Below, one piece after another: positions 1 through 9,440 of a stretch of 64,000 bases of DNA. Position numbers and translations under genes: made by a program. The DNA is from Chondrus crispus. Lineage: Eukaryota; Rhodophyta; Florideophyceae; Gigartinales; Gigartinaceae. Positions within the stretch are counted from its first letter, which is position 1. The number at the start of each line of letters is the position of its first letter. The notes under the pieces are model-generated. The model ran no database searches. It was not told the DNA's origin and was given only the letters and a program-made list of their open reading frames with translations. The DNA lies in the NCBI RefSeq assembly GCF_000350225.1, contig NW_005178579.1, positions 1 through 64,000 of the forward strand. Reading direction: 5' to 3'.

Positions 1-625
1 GATCCATTGGAGATCAAACGGAAGAGGTTTCTTTCGAGATACCCGTACCTGAGGTTGTGGAAAAGGACTACCGTACGTGCTCTCAGATTGGTCGACACAA
101 CCGATGCAGGCGAGATTCATTACCATTGGAAAAGAAGTTGGAAGTCAAAACATGGGCGCTACGTGTCAATAGCTCCTTATTGGCTGTGACCCTCGTTGAT
201 GCTTGGCTGCTATACAAGTACTCACACGGTGCTCGGTTTTCTATGTGTCAATCAGCATTCTAAGAGAGACTTGCAGAAGAGCTAATTGACAACCGATATG
301 ATTCTATCAAGCAAAGGTCCTGGGACGATTCTGGAGATAGTGAACTATCTGGTGAGGATGAACCCTCTGCCGGGATTAGAACTCATCTCGCAGAGACTAA
401 TAAGAAGAGAAGGCTTGCCGATGGATCCTTTTCGAAAGCTTCGCATCAAGGTCGGTGCAGATCTTGCAAGACATTTAAGTCAAAGTTTTTATGCTCGACA
501 TGTCGTGACAATGGTCCACGAGATCTATTTTTATGTCACGCTGGGACAAGAGAACTTGCTTCTCTTCTCACTTAAAGGAGAAACATTACGTAGAGTTAAT
601 GTAAAAGAGGCTTTCAGTTGTTAAA
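1..625 (+). pseudogene. PiggyBac-like transposase remnant, C-terminal part
   Basis: This is the decayed 3' part of a PiggyBac-like (DDE_Tnp_1_7) transposase that begins before the window. Around 60-210 one frame reads GRHNRCRRDSLPLEKKLEVK and then ALRVNSSLLAVTLVDAWLLY. The same block occurs in the second copy on the other strand (SAIDRLHRCRQDDLGMERK, then LSICVVDSWLLYKGGRG). Around 450-570 another frame holds a C-terminal zinc-ribbon-like block with CRSC, CSTC and LFLCH. The blocks lie in different frames, so at least one frameshift separates them and no intact ORF exists. The family call comes from comparison with the better-preserved copy at 1419-3547. The 5' end is missing because of the window edge. 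Confidence 0.6.
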
Positions 626-1116
626 TGTCACGCTTTAGTCGAAAAAATAAAAAAAAAGTTCTTTGCTATAGCCCCCTACTGGTCGCCCTTGCGTCCTCTG
701 ACTTTCGAAGTTAGCTACTGTCAACGGCGTTCTGAATCTCCCTTTAAAAGATGTCACCGTATTCTGTCTAATGTTCAAGTGGAGGCCCGAAGGCGTACCG
801 AGACAGTAGCTTGGTTTCGCAACCAGTCGAGTTCCCGAAGGAATTTTTGGGATTCCAAAGGTTTCCCAGCGAGCTCAAACTCTCAACCTCCAAGAACGCG
901 CCCCACTCGATACCGACTAGGCCACGCTCGCTTTGGTTGTAAGTTAGTTATTGCAGAACGTTATAAAGTAGAAGAAGCTGTTACAACTAAGCGTAGAGAA
1001 GGAGAAGAGGATCGAATTCTGTAGTGTTACACGTGGCGTATCCTTACAGCTGCAAATTGCCGGGCCAAATCAAAAAAATTTTTTTTTGGTGTAACGGTTA
1101 TCAAATTTATTTTGTT
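626..1116. other. Spacer between two PiggyBac-like copies
   Basis: No convincing coding sequence is seen. The only notable item is a tRNA-like A/B-box pair at 869-931 on the - strand. An ORF at 689-1024 has no recognisable domain and is probably chance. Confidence 0.5.
869..931 (-). ncRNA. tRNA-like or SINE-like A/B-box pair
   Basis: On the - strand the segment begins GCGAGCG, followed by TGGCCTAGTCGG, a strong match to the pol III A box. About 30 nt later comes GAGTTTGAGCTC, a near match to the B box. The ends GCGAGC (931-926) and GCTCGC (874-869) are complementary, like an acceptor stem. The span is only 63 nt and a normal T stem cannot be folded, so this is more likely a tRNA-derived SINE fragment or pseudo-tRNA than a working tRNA. 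Confidence 0.3.
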
Positions 1117-1208
1117 CTCATATGAGGACAAGGGCCGGTCGGATAGACACTAGTGTCTATTTCACACAATTTTTTCCTCATATGAGGCTTCGTTTGCCTC
1201 ATTTGAGG
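1117..1208. repeat. Palindrome cluster flanking the PiggyBac-like copy (left)
   Basis: The cluster holds CTCATATGAGG at 1117-1127, the perfect 18-bp palindrome ATAGACACTAGTGTCTAT at 1143-1160, CCTCATATGAGG at 1176-1187 and CCTCATTTGAGG at 1197-1208. The same modules (CCTCATATGAGG twice, then ATAGACACTAG) recur at 3688-3739 on the far side of the transposase remnant. They are candidates for subterminal transposase-binding repeats. Confidence 0.5.
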
Positions 1209-1418
1209 CAGTCGAAAGTATTTGTAGTTATTCCGTGTACTGGTCTCCTTAACAAAGACTGCATCCCATTCTTGCAGCTCTAAAGTATTGTGTGCTCGCT
1301 CCCTAAAGCCCCCGACTCCTGGATAACTTTAAGGACTTAATCCCTGGGTCCAGCATGTGTTTTTGGGGTACAGTAGTCCCAATCTTTACCGCATTGTAAC
1401 TCTTTGTCGTAGAATCGT

Positions 1419-3547
1419 TTAGTAGTAATGCTCGGCTACTGCGTGTTTGTTAGAGCAATGACGCCCAGTTTGACTGTGGCACAAGAAAATGTCTCGGTTC
1501 TTGTCGTTCCTACGGCCAGAGCAGACAAACTTTGATTTCTGCTGGCCTCGATACACCGCGTTGCTAACCTTTCCAAAACACAAACGGCGCCTTTTCGCCG
1601 GTGATAGGTGTTCTCTGACTCCACCGGAGGGTATGAAGCCTTCATTGCCAATAGAAATACTGCTTGCAACTCTTAGAAAAGCAGTAGTTCGAAACACATT
1701 GTCCACAAGTCCTTCAGCCAATTTTGCGTAGAACAGATGCTGAGGCATGTGTCCTTTGGCGCCCCTTCCACCTTTATAGAGAAGCCAGGAGTCCACCACG
1801 CAGATTGACAAAAGTGTCAAGTTGATACGCTTGTGCTAGTCCTTGACTTCCACTTTTCGCTCCATACCTAAATCATCCTGCCTACAGCGATGAAGTCTGT
1901 CAATTGCCGAGCTCGCACTGTAGTAGTGCTCAACCAGTTGAGGCTGCCTAACGTCAATGTGGACCCGACGAGGACCATCACTCTCTTGTCTCCACCTTAC
2001 ACGTTCGTAAGGCACATCAGGGCGCATTCAGCCAGCATTCGATACAAAATATCGTCGAGCTCTGTCGACCTAGCATAAACCAAGTAGCACAGTACCAGCT
2101 GGTTCAATTGTAGTCTGCAAACAAATAGTATCCCCTCACCCTGTCAGCTCAGTACGTCCGAGCTCAGACATAGGAAACCGCTTTGTAGCGGTATTGACGA
2201 CACCCGTAAATCTCAGCCCTGTCTTTATCAGTTGCTCAGTTGTCTCGACCGAGGCAAAATACGAATCGGCGACAACCATGCGTCTTGATCTGGTCCAAGG
2301 CTCTGTAAGCCTCCGAACAACAGCCGTCCTATGATTTGTGGTCCCTTCGAACGTTTTTCTTGCGGTATCGTCTGCGCACATTACCAGCTCTAATCGTAGC
2401 ATAATTCCGCTTGATCCGCACGCTGCATTCTGTATTTCGCAACCTGCCTCGGGTGTGCGGTCCAGCGTCACGTCATGGGGCAATTCAATATCAATCCAGT
2501 GCCCCCCAATCCATACCACCTCGAGATAGATTCGTCGATGCAGATGGTTTCCGATGGCACGAAGAACTTCACACGGTGGTTGTTGATGGCCTCTACGAAG
2601 TCTGAAATCATGCACCAACGGTCAGGTGCGTCTTCTGTAACGGCGCTTCTTATTTGCCCCTTACTAAATTTAAAATTTGCAAACATACATCACACCGCCT
2701 CAGGGGCATTATAGAGCTGAAATTGGGGGTTGGGAGATGTTTGCTGACCGGTTTTGTCCCCCACAAGAAACGTCGAGAGCCACAAACTTCAAATTTTGTC
2801 ATAAGTATGAGAACTCCGAAAAATTGGAGGAGGTCGGAGGCAGTTGTAGCCTTTCACCTGCACTTGCCAAGCCTTCTGATGTAAGCTGCACAATTTTAGG
2901 CAGATAATCCATTGGGAACGTCATAAAGAAGTAGTCCAAGACGTTTCTCTCACGCCATTCACTACCTTCAGATACTGTACTGCCATCTGGTGATTTCATT
3001 TCCCATCTTTTCACCCGGACCATGCCGTTGCCATGACCGTCCTTTTCGTAAGAGGACCATATCTGGCCATTACAAGCTGTTTGCTCCATGAAGTGGCCCT
3101 GTACTGCAGTGGGAGGAAATAAGTCACAAGACGAGGGTTGTGTATGCGGTGCTTCAGGTGGGGGCGGGGCGAAATCAATAACATCGGCACTCTCGTGACG
3201 TGCATGATGTAGAATTTGGCCGTCAATGCCACCGGGGCTGGAGTACCAGCTCGTACGTGCCGGAGAAGCACGATTTTGATTATGTTTCCAGATGGTAGCT
3301 CCCATGAACCCTTGACAAACGTTTAGGTCTTGAGATTTGGCTTTTTCGTCTCTGTGCTGAGGACAGTGCCTAGCACTTCCTTATTTTTCCACATAGATCC
3401 ATAGAATTGTCTGCATAGAATGCCTTCCACAACGCGATTGGCCTTAGCGTGGACAGTAGCATTTGGAACCAAGCGCATGTCCTTCGGAGCCATGGTGAGA
3501 GTGGAATTGCAAAGTGATATGAAAATCGGTGGTAGTTTGAGAAACAT
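1419..3547 (-). pseudogene. PiggyBac-like transposase, full span but frameshifted
   Basis: Read from 3547 down to 1419, the domains of a PiggyBac-like (DDE_Tnp_1_7) transposase occur in order, but in several frames. The N-terminal part includes QFYGSMWKNKEVLGTVLS (near 3400). It is followed by the VLDYFFMTFPMDYLPKIVQL block (near 2900). The presumed catalytic acidic residues sit in ICIDESISRWYG (near 2540), VVADSYFASVETTEQL (near 2250) and SAIDRLHRCRQDD (near 1880). Next come a hydrophobic LSICVVDSWLLYKGGRG block (about 1800) and a C-terminal Cys-rich zinc-ribbon-like end (KFVCSGRR, IFLCHSQTGRHC). PiggyBac enzymes are cut-and-paste transposases of the RNase H fold. Several frameshifts make this copy inactive. 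Flanking palindrome clusters at 1117-1208 and 3688-3739 may mark its ends, but TTAA target duplications were not found. Confidence 0.75.
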
Positions 3548-3687
3548 CTTGTGTTCGGATCAAGATGGGAGTTTTATAAGGAGAATCTTGCCTGTCCAGC
3601 ACCAACGAGGGGTGTTTGGAATAGGAGAGAGTATTGGTTGGGGTTTCCCGCCAACCAGCAAATGGCGGGAACTGTTTAAATACTGTA

Positions 3688-3739
3688 CTCATATGAGGCG
3701 CCAGTCCTCATATGAGGACACTTGTCGAATAGACACTAG
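3688..3739. repeat. Palindrome cluster flanking the PiggyBac-like copy (right)
   Basis: CTCATATGAGG at 3688-3698, CCTCATATGAGG at 3706-3717 and ATAGACACTAG at 3729-3739 repeat the modules of the left cluster. Here the right half of the 18-bp palindrome is lost. The outer YR retrotransposon begins eight bases further on, so its insertion may have cut this end. Confidence 0.5.
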
Positions 3740-3746
3740 ACATGTG

Positions 3747-3782
3747 TAATTGAGAGACGCATGGGCTGGCTCCCGTTTGCCA
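3747..3782 (-). repeat. Split direct repeat B2 of the PAT-like element
   Basis: The 36 bp begin TAATTGAGAGACGCATGGG on the + strand and match 4119-4154 with a single mismatch (T/C). This is the outermost 3' piece of the element. Confidence 0.75.
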
Positions 3783-3933
3783 AATGACACACTTGTTTAT
3801 TCGGGTAGGGCGTTACAAGTTCGGGTACGGCCAAAGTGGTAGAAAGAGGTGATGAGTAAAAGAATACCGACTTCTAGAGCAAAATTAGAGCCGAGAGTAG
3901 GCTGGAGGAGCGGGCCCTGGGGGGGAGGGAAGG

Positions 3934-4118
3934 GAGAACCGATTGATTGGCGATCACGGTTCGCCGGCAAACGGGTCTTGCCGCTCTGCTGTGACTGTGC
4001 GGTACAACAGCGAGCCCGTTTGTGACTCCGTCCCTGCCTCCTTACAGAGGCTGCTCGCTGTCCACTCCTCGTGCCGCTCTCAATAAATTACAGTGTGATT
4101 AAGAGAAATACAGTGTCG
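3934..4118 (-). repeat. Split direct repeat A2 of the PAT-like element
   Basis: The + strand begins GAGAACCGATTG and ends CAGTGTCG. It matches, in the same orientation, the sequence 8296-8357 joined to 16775-16897, with only a few substitutions. It abuts B1 directly, as expected for split direct repeats. Confidence 0.8.
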
Positions 4119-4154
4119 TAATTGAGAGACGCATGGGCCGGCTCCCGTTTGCCA
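4119..4154 (-). repeat. Split direct repeat B1 of the PAT-like element
   Basis: This is the inner copy of the 36-bp B repeat, adjoining A2 at 4118. It lies just downstream of the recombinase stop region on the - strand. Confidence 0.75.
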
Positions 4155-4187
4155 CGATCGCGCGACTGGTCCTGACGTCACGGAGAC

Positions 4188-5666
4188 TCAGACGTCACGG
4201 CCAGCATGACACCCGGGAACACCATGAAGAGCAGGGCGAAAACGGGCAAAGAAGAGGTCAGAGTCGTGCGTTGGAACGGTCTGTGGGTCCAAGTAGTGAC
4301 GACGAACCACTTGCTCGTCGAAATGGTTTGAGAGCCGCATAATGACAGGCATAGGAACGCCTGTGGCGTGTGCGGCGGATATGCCCCCGCTACGGAGGGA
4401 TCTGGGCGTAAACTTCATACCGAGGGGCGGGACGGCTCGCGTTTCCGCGACTAGGGCACTGACCGTTCGGTTCAGGACGGCGGCTGGGACTGGCTTGCGC
4501 CCGGATTGGTCAGGGAAGAGGTATCCACAGGGGGGCGCCGCTTGTAGCAAACGTTGAAACAGGACCAGTGCAGGATCGGCTGGGCCGGAGACTGGCACTC
4601 GAAGCGCAATGCGCGGAACGACACCTGTCTCCGCATACTTGAACTTGCCAAGCTGTAGCTCCACGACTGATTTTCGAACGGGGACATTAGCGGCCAGTAA
4701 TTCTCGTACGCTACCCGGGCGTGCACAAATCAGAAAGTTGACAGCCAGGAGGCCCAATGCCCGCATAGTGGTAGCCGTCGCCGTAGTATCGGTTAGAAAT
4801 GGAGGGAGGGCGATGGCCCGGCGCAGTGCCAGGGCGGCAACAGAAGAAGAGAGAGGAGCGGAGCGTATAGGGACTCCAGTAGCCCGCTGGACGTCTTGAG
4901 TACGGTACCCCCGACGCGTCGCCAGGACTAGAGGGTGATCCGTAGGAGGCTGGATGCCGTTTTGTCGATGCCGGGCGGCTATTGCCGCAACGTAAGGTCG
5001 GAGAGAGCTCGCTCTTACTGTGCTGCTTTAAAACAGCGACCTGATGTAGCTGCACACGGTAGTCGGATCGGCAGGTAGGGCTCGTAGATCACTGAGTCTG
5101 CAGTATTCGGCAAAACGCTCCCACAGGCCTTGATAATTGCCCCGAGTGGAGAGGGAGTATCCGCGAGATATGAGCTGGGCTGCCGCTGTGGTGCCCGTAG
5201 CGGGAGGAATCAGAAGCCGGGCTGCTCGATAGCCCGCGCTAGCCCACTGCCGCGCACGTATTTTTCGAAGCAAAACGCGACGGTCGCCCACCGCGAAGTG
5301 AGATTTAACGCCGGGCGTAGCTCTTGCGCCCTTACGTCCCGGATGAGGCCCTGGTACCACTGTTGCCCGTCCCATTGCGAACTGAGCATGACTCCGCGCC
5401 CGAGCTGATGAAGATGCCTTGCCCATAATGGTAGCAAGGCCGGCCGTAGTAGGACGAGTTGGCGCGTATTGCGCGGGATGTAGCTCGGTAGCTCGTTGCC
5501 GTCTATAACGGACAGCGTAAGCGAGAAGAGTCGCTCGAGGAGCCTCACGGCGGGTGAAGGAGTGGGCCATGCGTGACTGTCTCGACGGCGAGACAGTCGG
5601 TCGGCCCAGGTATTCAGTACCGGCGGGATGTGCCTTGTAGAAAGGGTAACCCCTTCCATCTCGCAC
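4188..5666 (-). pseudogene. Tyrosine recombinase of the PAT-like element
   Basis: The C-terminal ORF (4766-4188) contains the conserved end of a DIRS-type tyrosine recombinase. SLRSGGISAAHATGV holds the second Arg, and MRLSNHFDEQVVRRHYLDP holds the final His and the probable nucleophile Tyr. Upstream, in another frame (5666-5028), the segment SRGYSLSTRGNYQGLWERFA is the typical SAM-like N-terminal domain start. The enzyme would circularise and integrate the cDNA. In the usual H-x-x-R box the His seems replaced (TPRSLR). The reading frame breaks around 5028-4780, so the gene is not intact. The order downstream of RNase H fits DIRS/PAT elements. Confidence 0.75.
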
Positions 5667-5860
5667 AGCGCGGGCAGCTCTCGGAGTCGCGAAAGCAGGC
5701 GGGGCGAGCGGGATGTAAGGTTGCGCACGACGTGCATCGTCACCATGGAGTCGGTGATGATCTCCACCGAGCGACGGCGGGCGTATCCCACGAAGTGCTT
5801 CAACGCGTAGAGGGCGGCGAGCACCTCTACCTCGTTGATGTGAGCTCCCTCGTGCGTCAC
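5210..5860 (-). pseudogene. RNase H domain of the PAT-like element
   Basis: The frame 5860-5210 reads INEVEVLAALYALKHFV, then VEIITDSMVTMHVVRNL, then NTWADRLSRR. These are the E, D and final D motifs of retroelement RNase H. It follows the RT (7166-5997) on the same strand after a frame change and precedes the recombinase. Its role is to degrade the RNA strand of the cDNA hybrid. The remaining C-terminal stretch is a linker overlapping the recombinase frame. Confidence 0.7.
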
Positions 5861-5996
5861 GTCGAAGAATCCAGCCTCCGGAACGAAGTCATTCCAAGCG
5901 GCCCCAGCCGCTCATGGAAGCGTCCGTGTACACGATGGCCTCTGGTCGTGACCAGAGCTCCCGCCCAAGTTAAGGGTTTGAGCTGAGACAGGCGCA

Positions 5997-7166
5997 CTAC
6001 CTCAGATCGCATATACCGGCATGTGACACTCTCACGCTCCCTGTGACGCGCCTGAGCTGTTTATGTGACCTGGCGCCTTCCAATTGGTGATCTAATACGT
6101 GACCCTGACAGATCACGTTTGTCATATCTGCTTTTCCACTTAAAGTTCGGACGGGACGGTGATGCTGGTGACACTGATTACATACCTTGACTGCGTCGAA
6201 GAGCTCGCGCAGGCGCAGAAGCACGTCCACTACAGCGGGACTGAGTGAGTTGCGGATACCCGCGAACCTGCGGATGTCCGAGACCCGCAATCGCCGTTTG
6301 TGCTGTGATGCGTATCTCAGCAGACGTCTGGCCTCCTGTTCGACCTTGCGCAACTTTCCTGCGCTTAGCACGAACATCGCTCGTTCGGTATCCACTACAA
6401 TTCCAAGGATTTCTAGGCGGCGAGTCTCCGAGAAATCGCATTTTCCGGGGTGGAGCGATAGCCCGAGCCTGCGGAAGAGAGTCGCAATTTCCTGCCCAAA
6501 TCTTACCGTGTCTTGTACTGTAGCTGGGCCTAATGTGGAGCTGCGAGGCGCTCCGAAGAAGTCGTCTAGATAGCTGAATATTCTGTGGCCCTGTCCTCGG
6601 AGGTGCGTAACTACCGGCCGCATGGCCTTCGTGAAGAACCACGGCGCCACGGATAGCCCGCAGTTCAGGCACAATGGCAGGTACACCTGTCCATCGACCG
6701 CGAACGCCAGGCGCCATTAGTCCGCCCCTCGGATCCTCAGGTGGTAGTATGTGTCGCTTATGTCTGCTTTGAAGAGTAAGTCCTTCGGTAGCAGAGACGT
6801 TGCCAGATCCCCGAGCTGGTCCATACGGAACATCCGATCTTGCAGACAAGCGTTCACGTGGGTATAGTCTACGACCAGCCGTAGCTTCTTGGCTGTGATC
6901 GTCACGAAGGCGGGAGAGACGAACCCCTTCTGAAGCAGAATCTTCTGTTCCTTTTGATTAGCCTTTCGAATGTACCCTAGCCCGTGACAACGAATTACCT
7001 CCTTGACAGCGAACGTCTGGTGATTCGGTTCGAGGTTGTACATTGAAATCTGCTGGAAGGCGGGCGGTCTGGTCCATGGTAGCAGAAGCCGGAAACACAG
7101 CTGCCTTATCAGCCAGGGAGTTGCGCCTATCCTCTCCCATTCCTCGAACGATGCGCCGACTTGCAC
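5997..7166 (-). pseudogene. Reverse transcriptase of the PAT-like element
   Basis: The frame 7166-6717 carries RT fingers/palm motifs (LRLVVDYTHVNACLQ, LLFKADISDTYYHLRI). The same frame continues at 6686-5997 with LCLNCGLSVAPWFFTKAM, the catalytic box FSYLDDFFGA, LGLSLHPGKCDF and LEILGIVVDTERAMF. Between them is one in-frame TAA (6717-6719), just after IRGAD, where a hydrophobic residue would be expected. The DIRS/PAT style is clear from NCGLSVAPWFFTK and YLDDF. The stop and the degraded tail after 6130 mark an inactive copy. Confidence 0.8.
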
Positions 7167-8022
7167 GAAACGTGGAGTCAGTGGTTTCCTCCCGTCGCGC
7201 TGCCGTCCCTTCCCTTGCCACTTCCAGCCGCGTTAGGTTTCTTCCTGCCCCTGCTGCGTCCGGTTTGAGTTCCGGAACGAGGCTGCATCTGACCGGGGGT
7301 ACTGCCGCCGCGGGGCTTGACTGAGCGACGACCAGTCTGATTGGCAGCTTGCCTGATGGCCCAATTCCGTTGGTGGGTGAATGCCTGGCGCCCGGCTGCG
7401 CTGTAGGCGGCTGGTGGGTCAATATAGGCTGATAAGAGGTCTGGATCGGCAACGCCTGAAGCCCCTTGTTTCCGCAAAGTACCTCGTATCTCGAAGCTGC
7501 GAGCTCGTACGTTCCAAAGACGGCGACCTGTGCGTCTGAAATCCTTCTGAGGGCCTCCGAGATTTGTTGCTTGGGGTCTTCTGATAACCCTTCGAAAACT
7601 TCGGCCAGAGAGTAGAGTTCTTCAAGTGCCTCGTGTAGGGTGTTGTTGATGACAGTGGCGTAAGCGGCGGTGTAGTAGAGGTTCCCTGCCTCCTCAGATC
7701 TCCCAACGCTGACACTACCGGTGCCAAAGGTTCGGTAGTGCTCGATTGTTTCCGGTTTGAATCCGACGGGGAGTAAAGGAGAGAACCTCTCCGGAATGAC
7801 GAAGCGAGGGGCGATGAGCTTTCCTCTGTTGAGTCTATGCCAACCCTTGCTAAATGCGTCAAGCCTTGCCTCGGCGGGGTCAGCTTCGGGGTCGGACTCG
7901 AAATCCGCGATGCGGTCTTCGTCTGTGTCCTCTGAGTAGGACTCCTGCGGTTCGTCGATGGGGGCGGTCCCCCTATTTCCTGAGATCGGCTGGCCGGGGA
8001 ATTGAGATTGTCCCGCATCCAC
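6958..8022 (-). CDS. ORF1 (gag-like) of the PAT-like element
   Basis: This is a 354-residue ORF at the 5' end of the YR element. The N-terminal third is acidic (EDTDEDRIADFESDPEADPA). The middle is helical (NTLHEALEELYSLAEVFEGL, QQISEALRRISDAQVAVFG). The tail is Arg/Ala/Pro-rich. No zinc knuckle is seen. Position, strand and helical core suggest a nucleocapsid-like protein, but no family match is evident. It overlaps the start of the RT frame by about 200 bp. A competing ORF at 8099-7419 in another frame is Ser/Thr/Pro-rich and looks like a shadow, although the true N-terminus may lie upstream of 8022. Confidence 0.5.
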   Translation of the reverse strand: MDAGQSQFPGQPISGNRGTAPIDEPQESYSEDTDEDRIADFESDPEADPAEARLDAFSKGWHRLNRGKLIAPRFVIPERFSPLLPVGFKPETIEHYRTFGTGSVSVGRSEEAGNLYYTAAYATVINNTLHEALEELYSLAEVFEGLSEDPKQQISEALRRISDAQVAVFGTYELAASRYEVLCGNKGLQALPIQTSYQPILTHQPPTAQPGARHSPTNGIGPSGKLPIRLVVAQSSPAAAVPPVRCSLVPELKPDAAGAGRNLTRLEVAREGTAARREETTDSTFRASRRIVRGMGEDRRNSLADKAAVFPASATMDQTARLPADFNVQPRTESPDVRCQGGNSLSRARVHSKG

Positions 8023-8295
8023 TGCCGTGCTCTCTGCTTGGTCAGGCGTTGCGGCCGGCTGACCGGAAGGAACAGCTCCTGTTCCTCTTGAAGTGACATT
8101 CGCTTGACTCTGGAGAGCAGCAGTGATAATAGCCTGTAACGAGCTTAATTGCGCGTCACTGAAGGGTTGCCGGGGACTGTTCTGGTGCCTGAGCAGCCTC
8201 TTCGTCGACCATACCTGGGAGCGGTACTCTGCCAGGTTAATGTGTCAAGCCGCCGTGGTTTTTCACGGGGAAATCGTTCTCGAGTCTCGAGACTT

Positions 8296-8357
8296 GAGAA
8301 CCGATTGACTGGCGATCACGGTTCGCCGGCAAGCCGGTCGTGCCGCTCTGCTGTGAC
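8296..8357 (-). repeat. Split direct repeat A1, first piece (left of the copia insertion)
   Basis: It begins GAGAACCGATTGACTGGCG on the + strand and matches A2 at 3934. It stops at GTGAC (8353-8357), the target site duplicated by the copia insertion, and resumes at 16770. Confidence 0.8.
8353..8357. repeat. Target-site duplication GTGAC (left)
   Basis: This 5-bp direct repeat is identical to 16770-16774 and brackets the copia element exactly. Confidence 0.85.
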
Positions 8358-8779
8358 TGTCGTCGAAAGGGGCCTCGTGCTTCGCGTGCGCTGCTCTCTG
8401 TACGATCAGAGAGCGGGATTGGCGCGCGGAAAAGGGGGGGAAAGGAGAAAGGATAGTATGAGAAGGCAAGTAGAGGGGGGGTGAGTGATCCGGCGTTGCG
8501 CCTTCAGGGGTGAGAACGGGCTCCGGCTTGTGCCTTCGCAGACTGGAGTAGCGTAGAGTTGCTTGCTCGAGTTGTTTATTGTTCTACGTCGGGCGTGGGA
8601 AGCGCGGACGTGCGCATAGTACATATAGGTCCACGTAAGCTTGCCGTCTGCGGGAACGGTGAGCTTACAGCCCATGTTCTGTAAGCACGCGGGATATCAA
8701 TATCCGAACTGTGCATCCACAGTTTGGATGGTGTTATCATATCAAATACGCCGTACAGTATATATGCGCGTGCGCGACA
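8358..8779 (-). repeat. 3' LTR of the copia element
   Basis: This 422-bp repeat on the + strand starts TGTCGTCGAAAGG and ends GCGTGCGCGACA, giving TG...CA termini with a 5-bp TGTCG/CGACA inverted repeat. Its partner is 16344-16769. Confidence 0.9.
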
Positions 8780-8790
8780 CTCCCTCCCAT
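8780..8790 (-). other. Polypurine tract of the copia element
   Basis: On the - strand ATGGGAGGGAG lies immediately upstream of the 3' LTR, the position required for plus-strand DNA priming in LTR elements. Confidence 0.65.
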
Positions 8791-9440
8791 GGGCGTCGGA
8801 CCTTCCGTAGTTGACTCGAGATTGCGCCACAGCGGAAACGGAAGCGCAGGGGGGGTCGGCGCCGTACTCTTCGAGAACACGATCAAGCGCCACAGCAGCA
8901 AGCGTCCCGCGCACAGCCGTCGCCTGCCCAAGCATCCCACGTCACTACGCCTCGCGCCTCACCACCGCGCGTCTCATCGCCTCGCGTCGTGTCGCCTCGC
9001 GTCGTTCCGCCTCCCATCGTCGTGACGCTTCGCGACCCGTGAGTTCGCGCTCCGTCTCTATCGCTGTCGGACAGGTATTCCTGGCTACAATCGACGCCTT
9101 CGCTTTCGTCGCGGTCTTCGTTGTCTTCGCGCGCTGTGTCTCCGCGACCTCCGTCGTCGCGAGCTTCATCATCATCCCGTGCCTTATCATCTCGAAGTGC
9201 TGCGTCCCGGGCAGCATCGCTGCGCGGTGACGCGCCTTCGACCCCGCTGAGCGAGGCTTCCACGGCAGTTAGGGTGGCGGAACCTCTACCCAGGATTGAG
9301 CTGCGGGTCGGCTCTCCTGTGGTACAGAGTGCCCCGCCTGGGGTTGCAAATCCGACTGCCGTGTATGAGGCCGCGGGGAGGTGGTTGGTAGAGGCCATGG
9401 TAGTGGGTGAAGGAGAAGCCGCTAGTGGCGGGCCAGGGGA

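Noticed and set aside
1..3547. TTAA target duplications expected for PiggyBac-like elements
   Set aside because: No TTAA pair at matching positions around either copy could be identified; the copies are too decayed or truncated.
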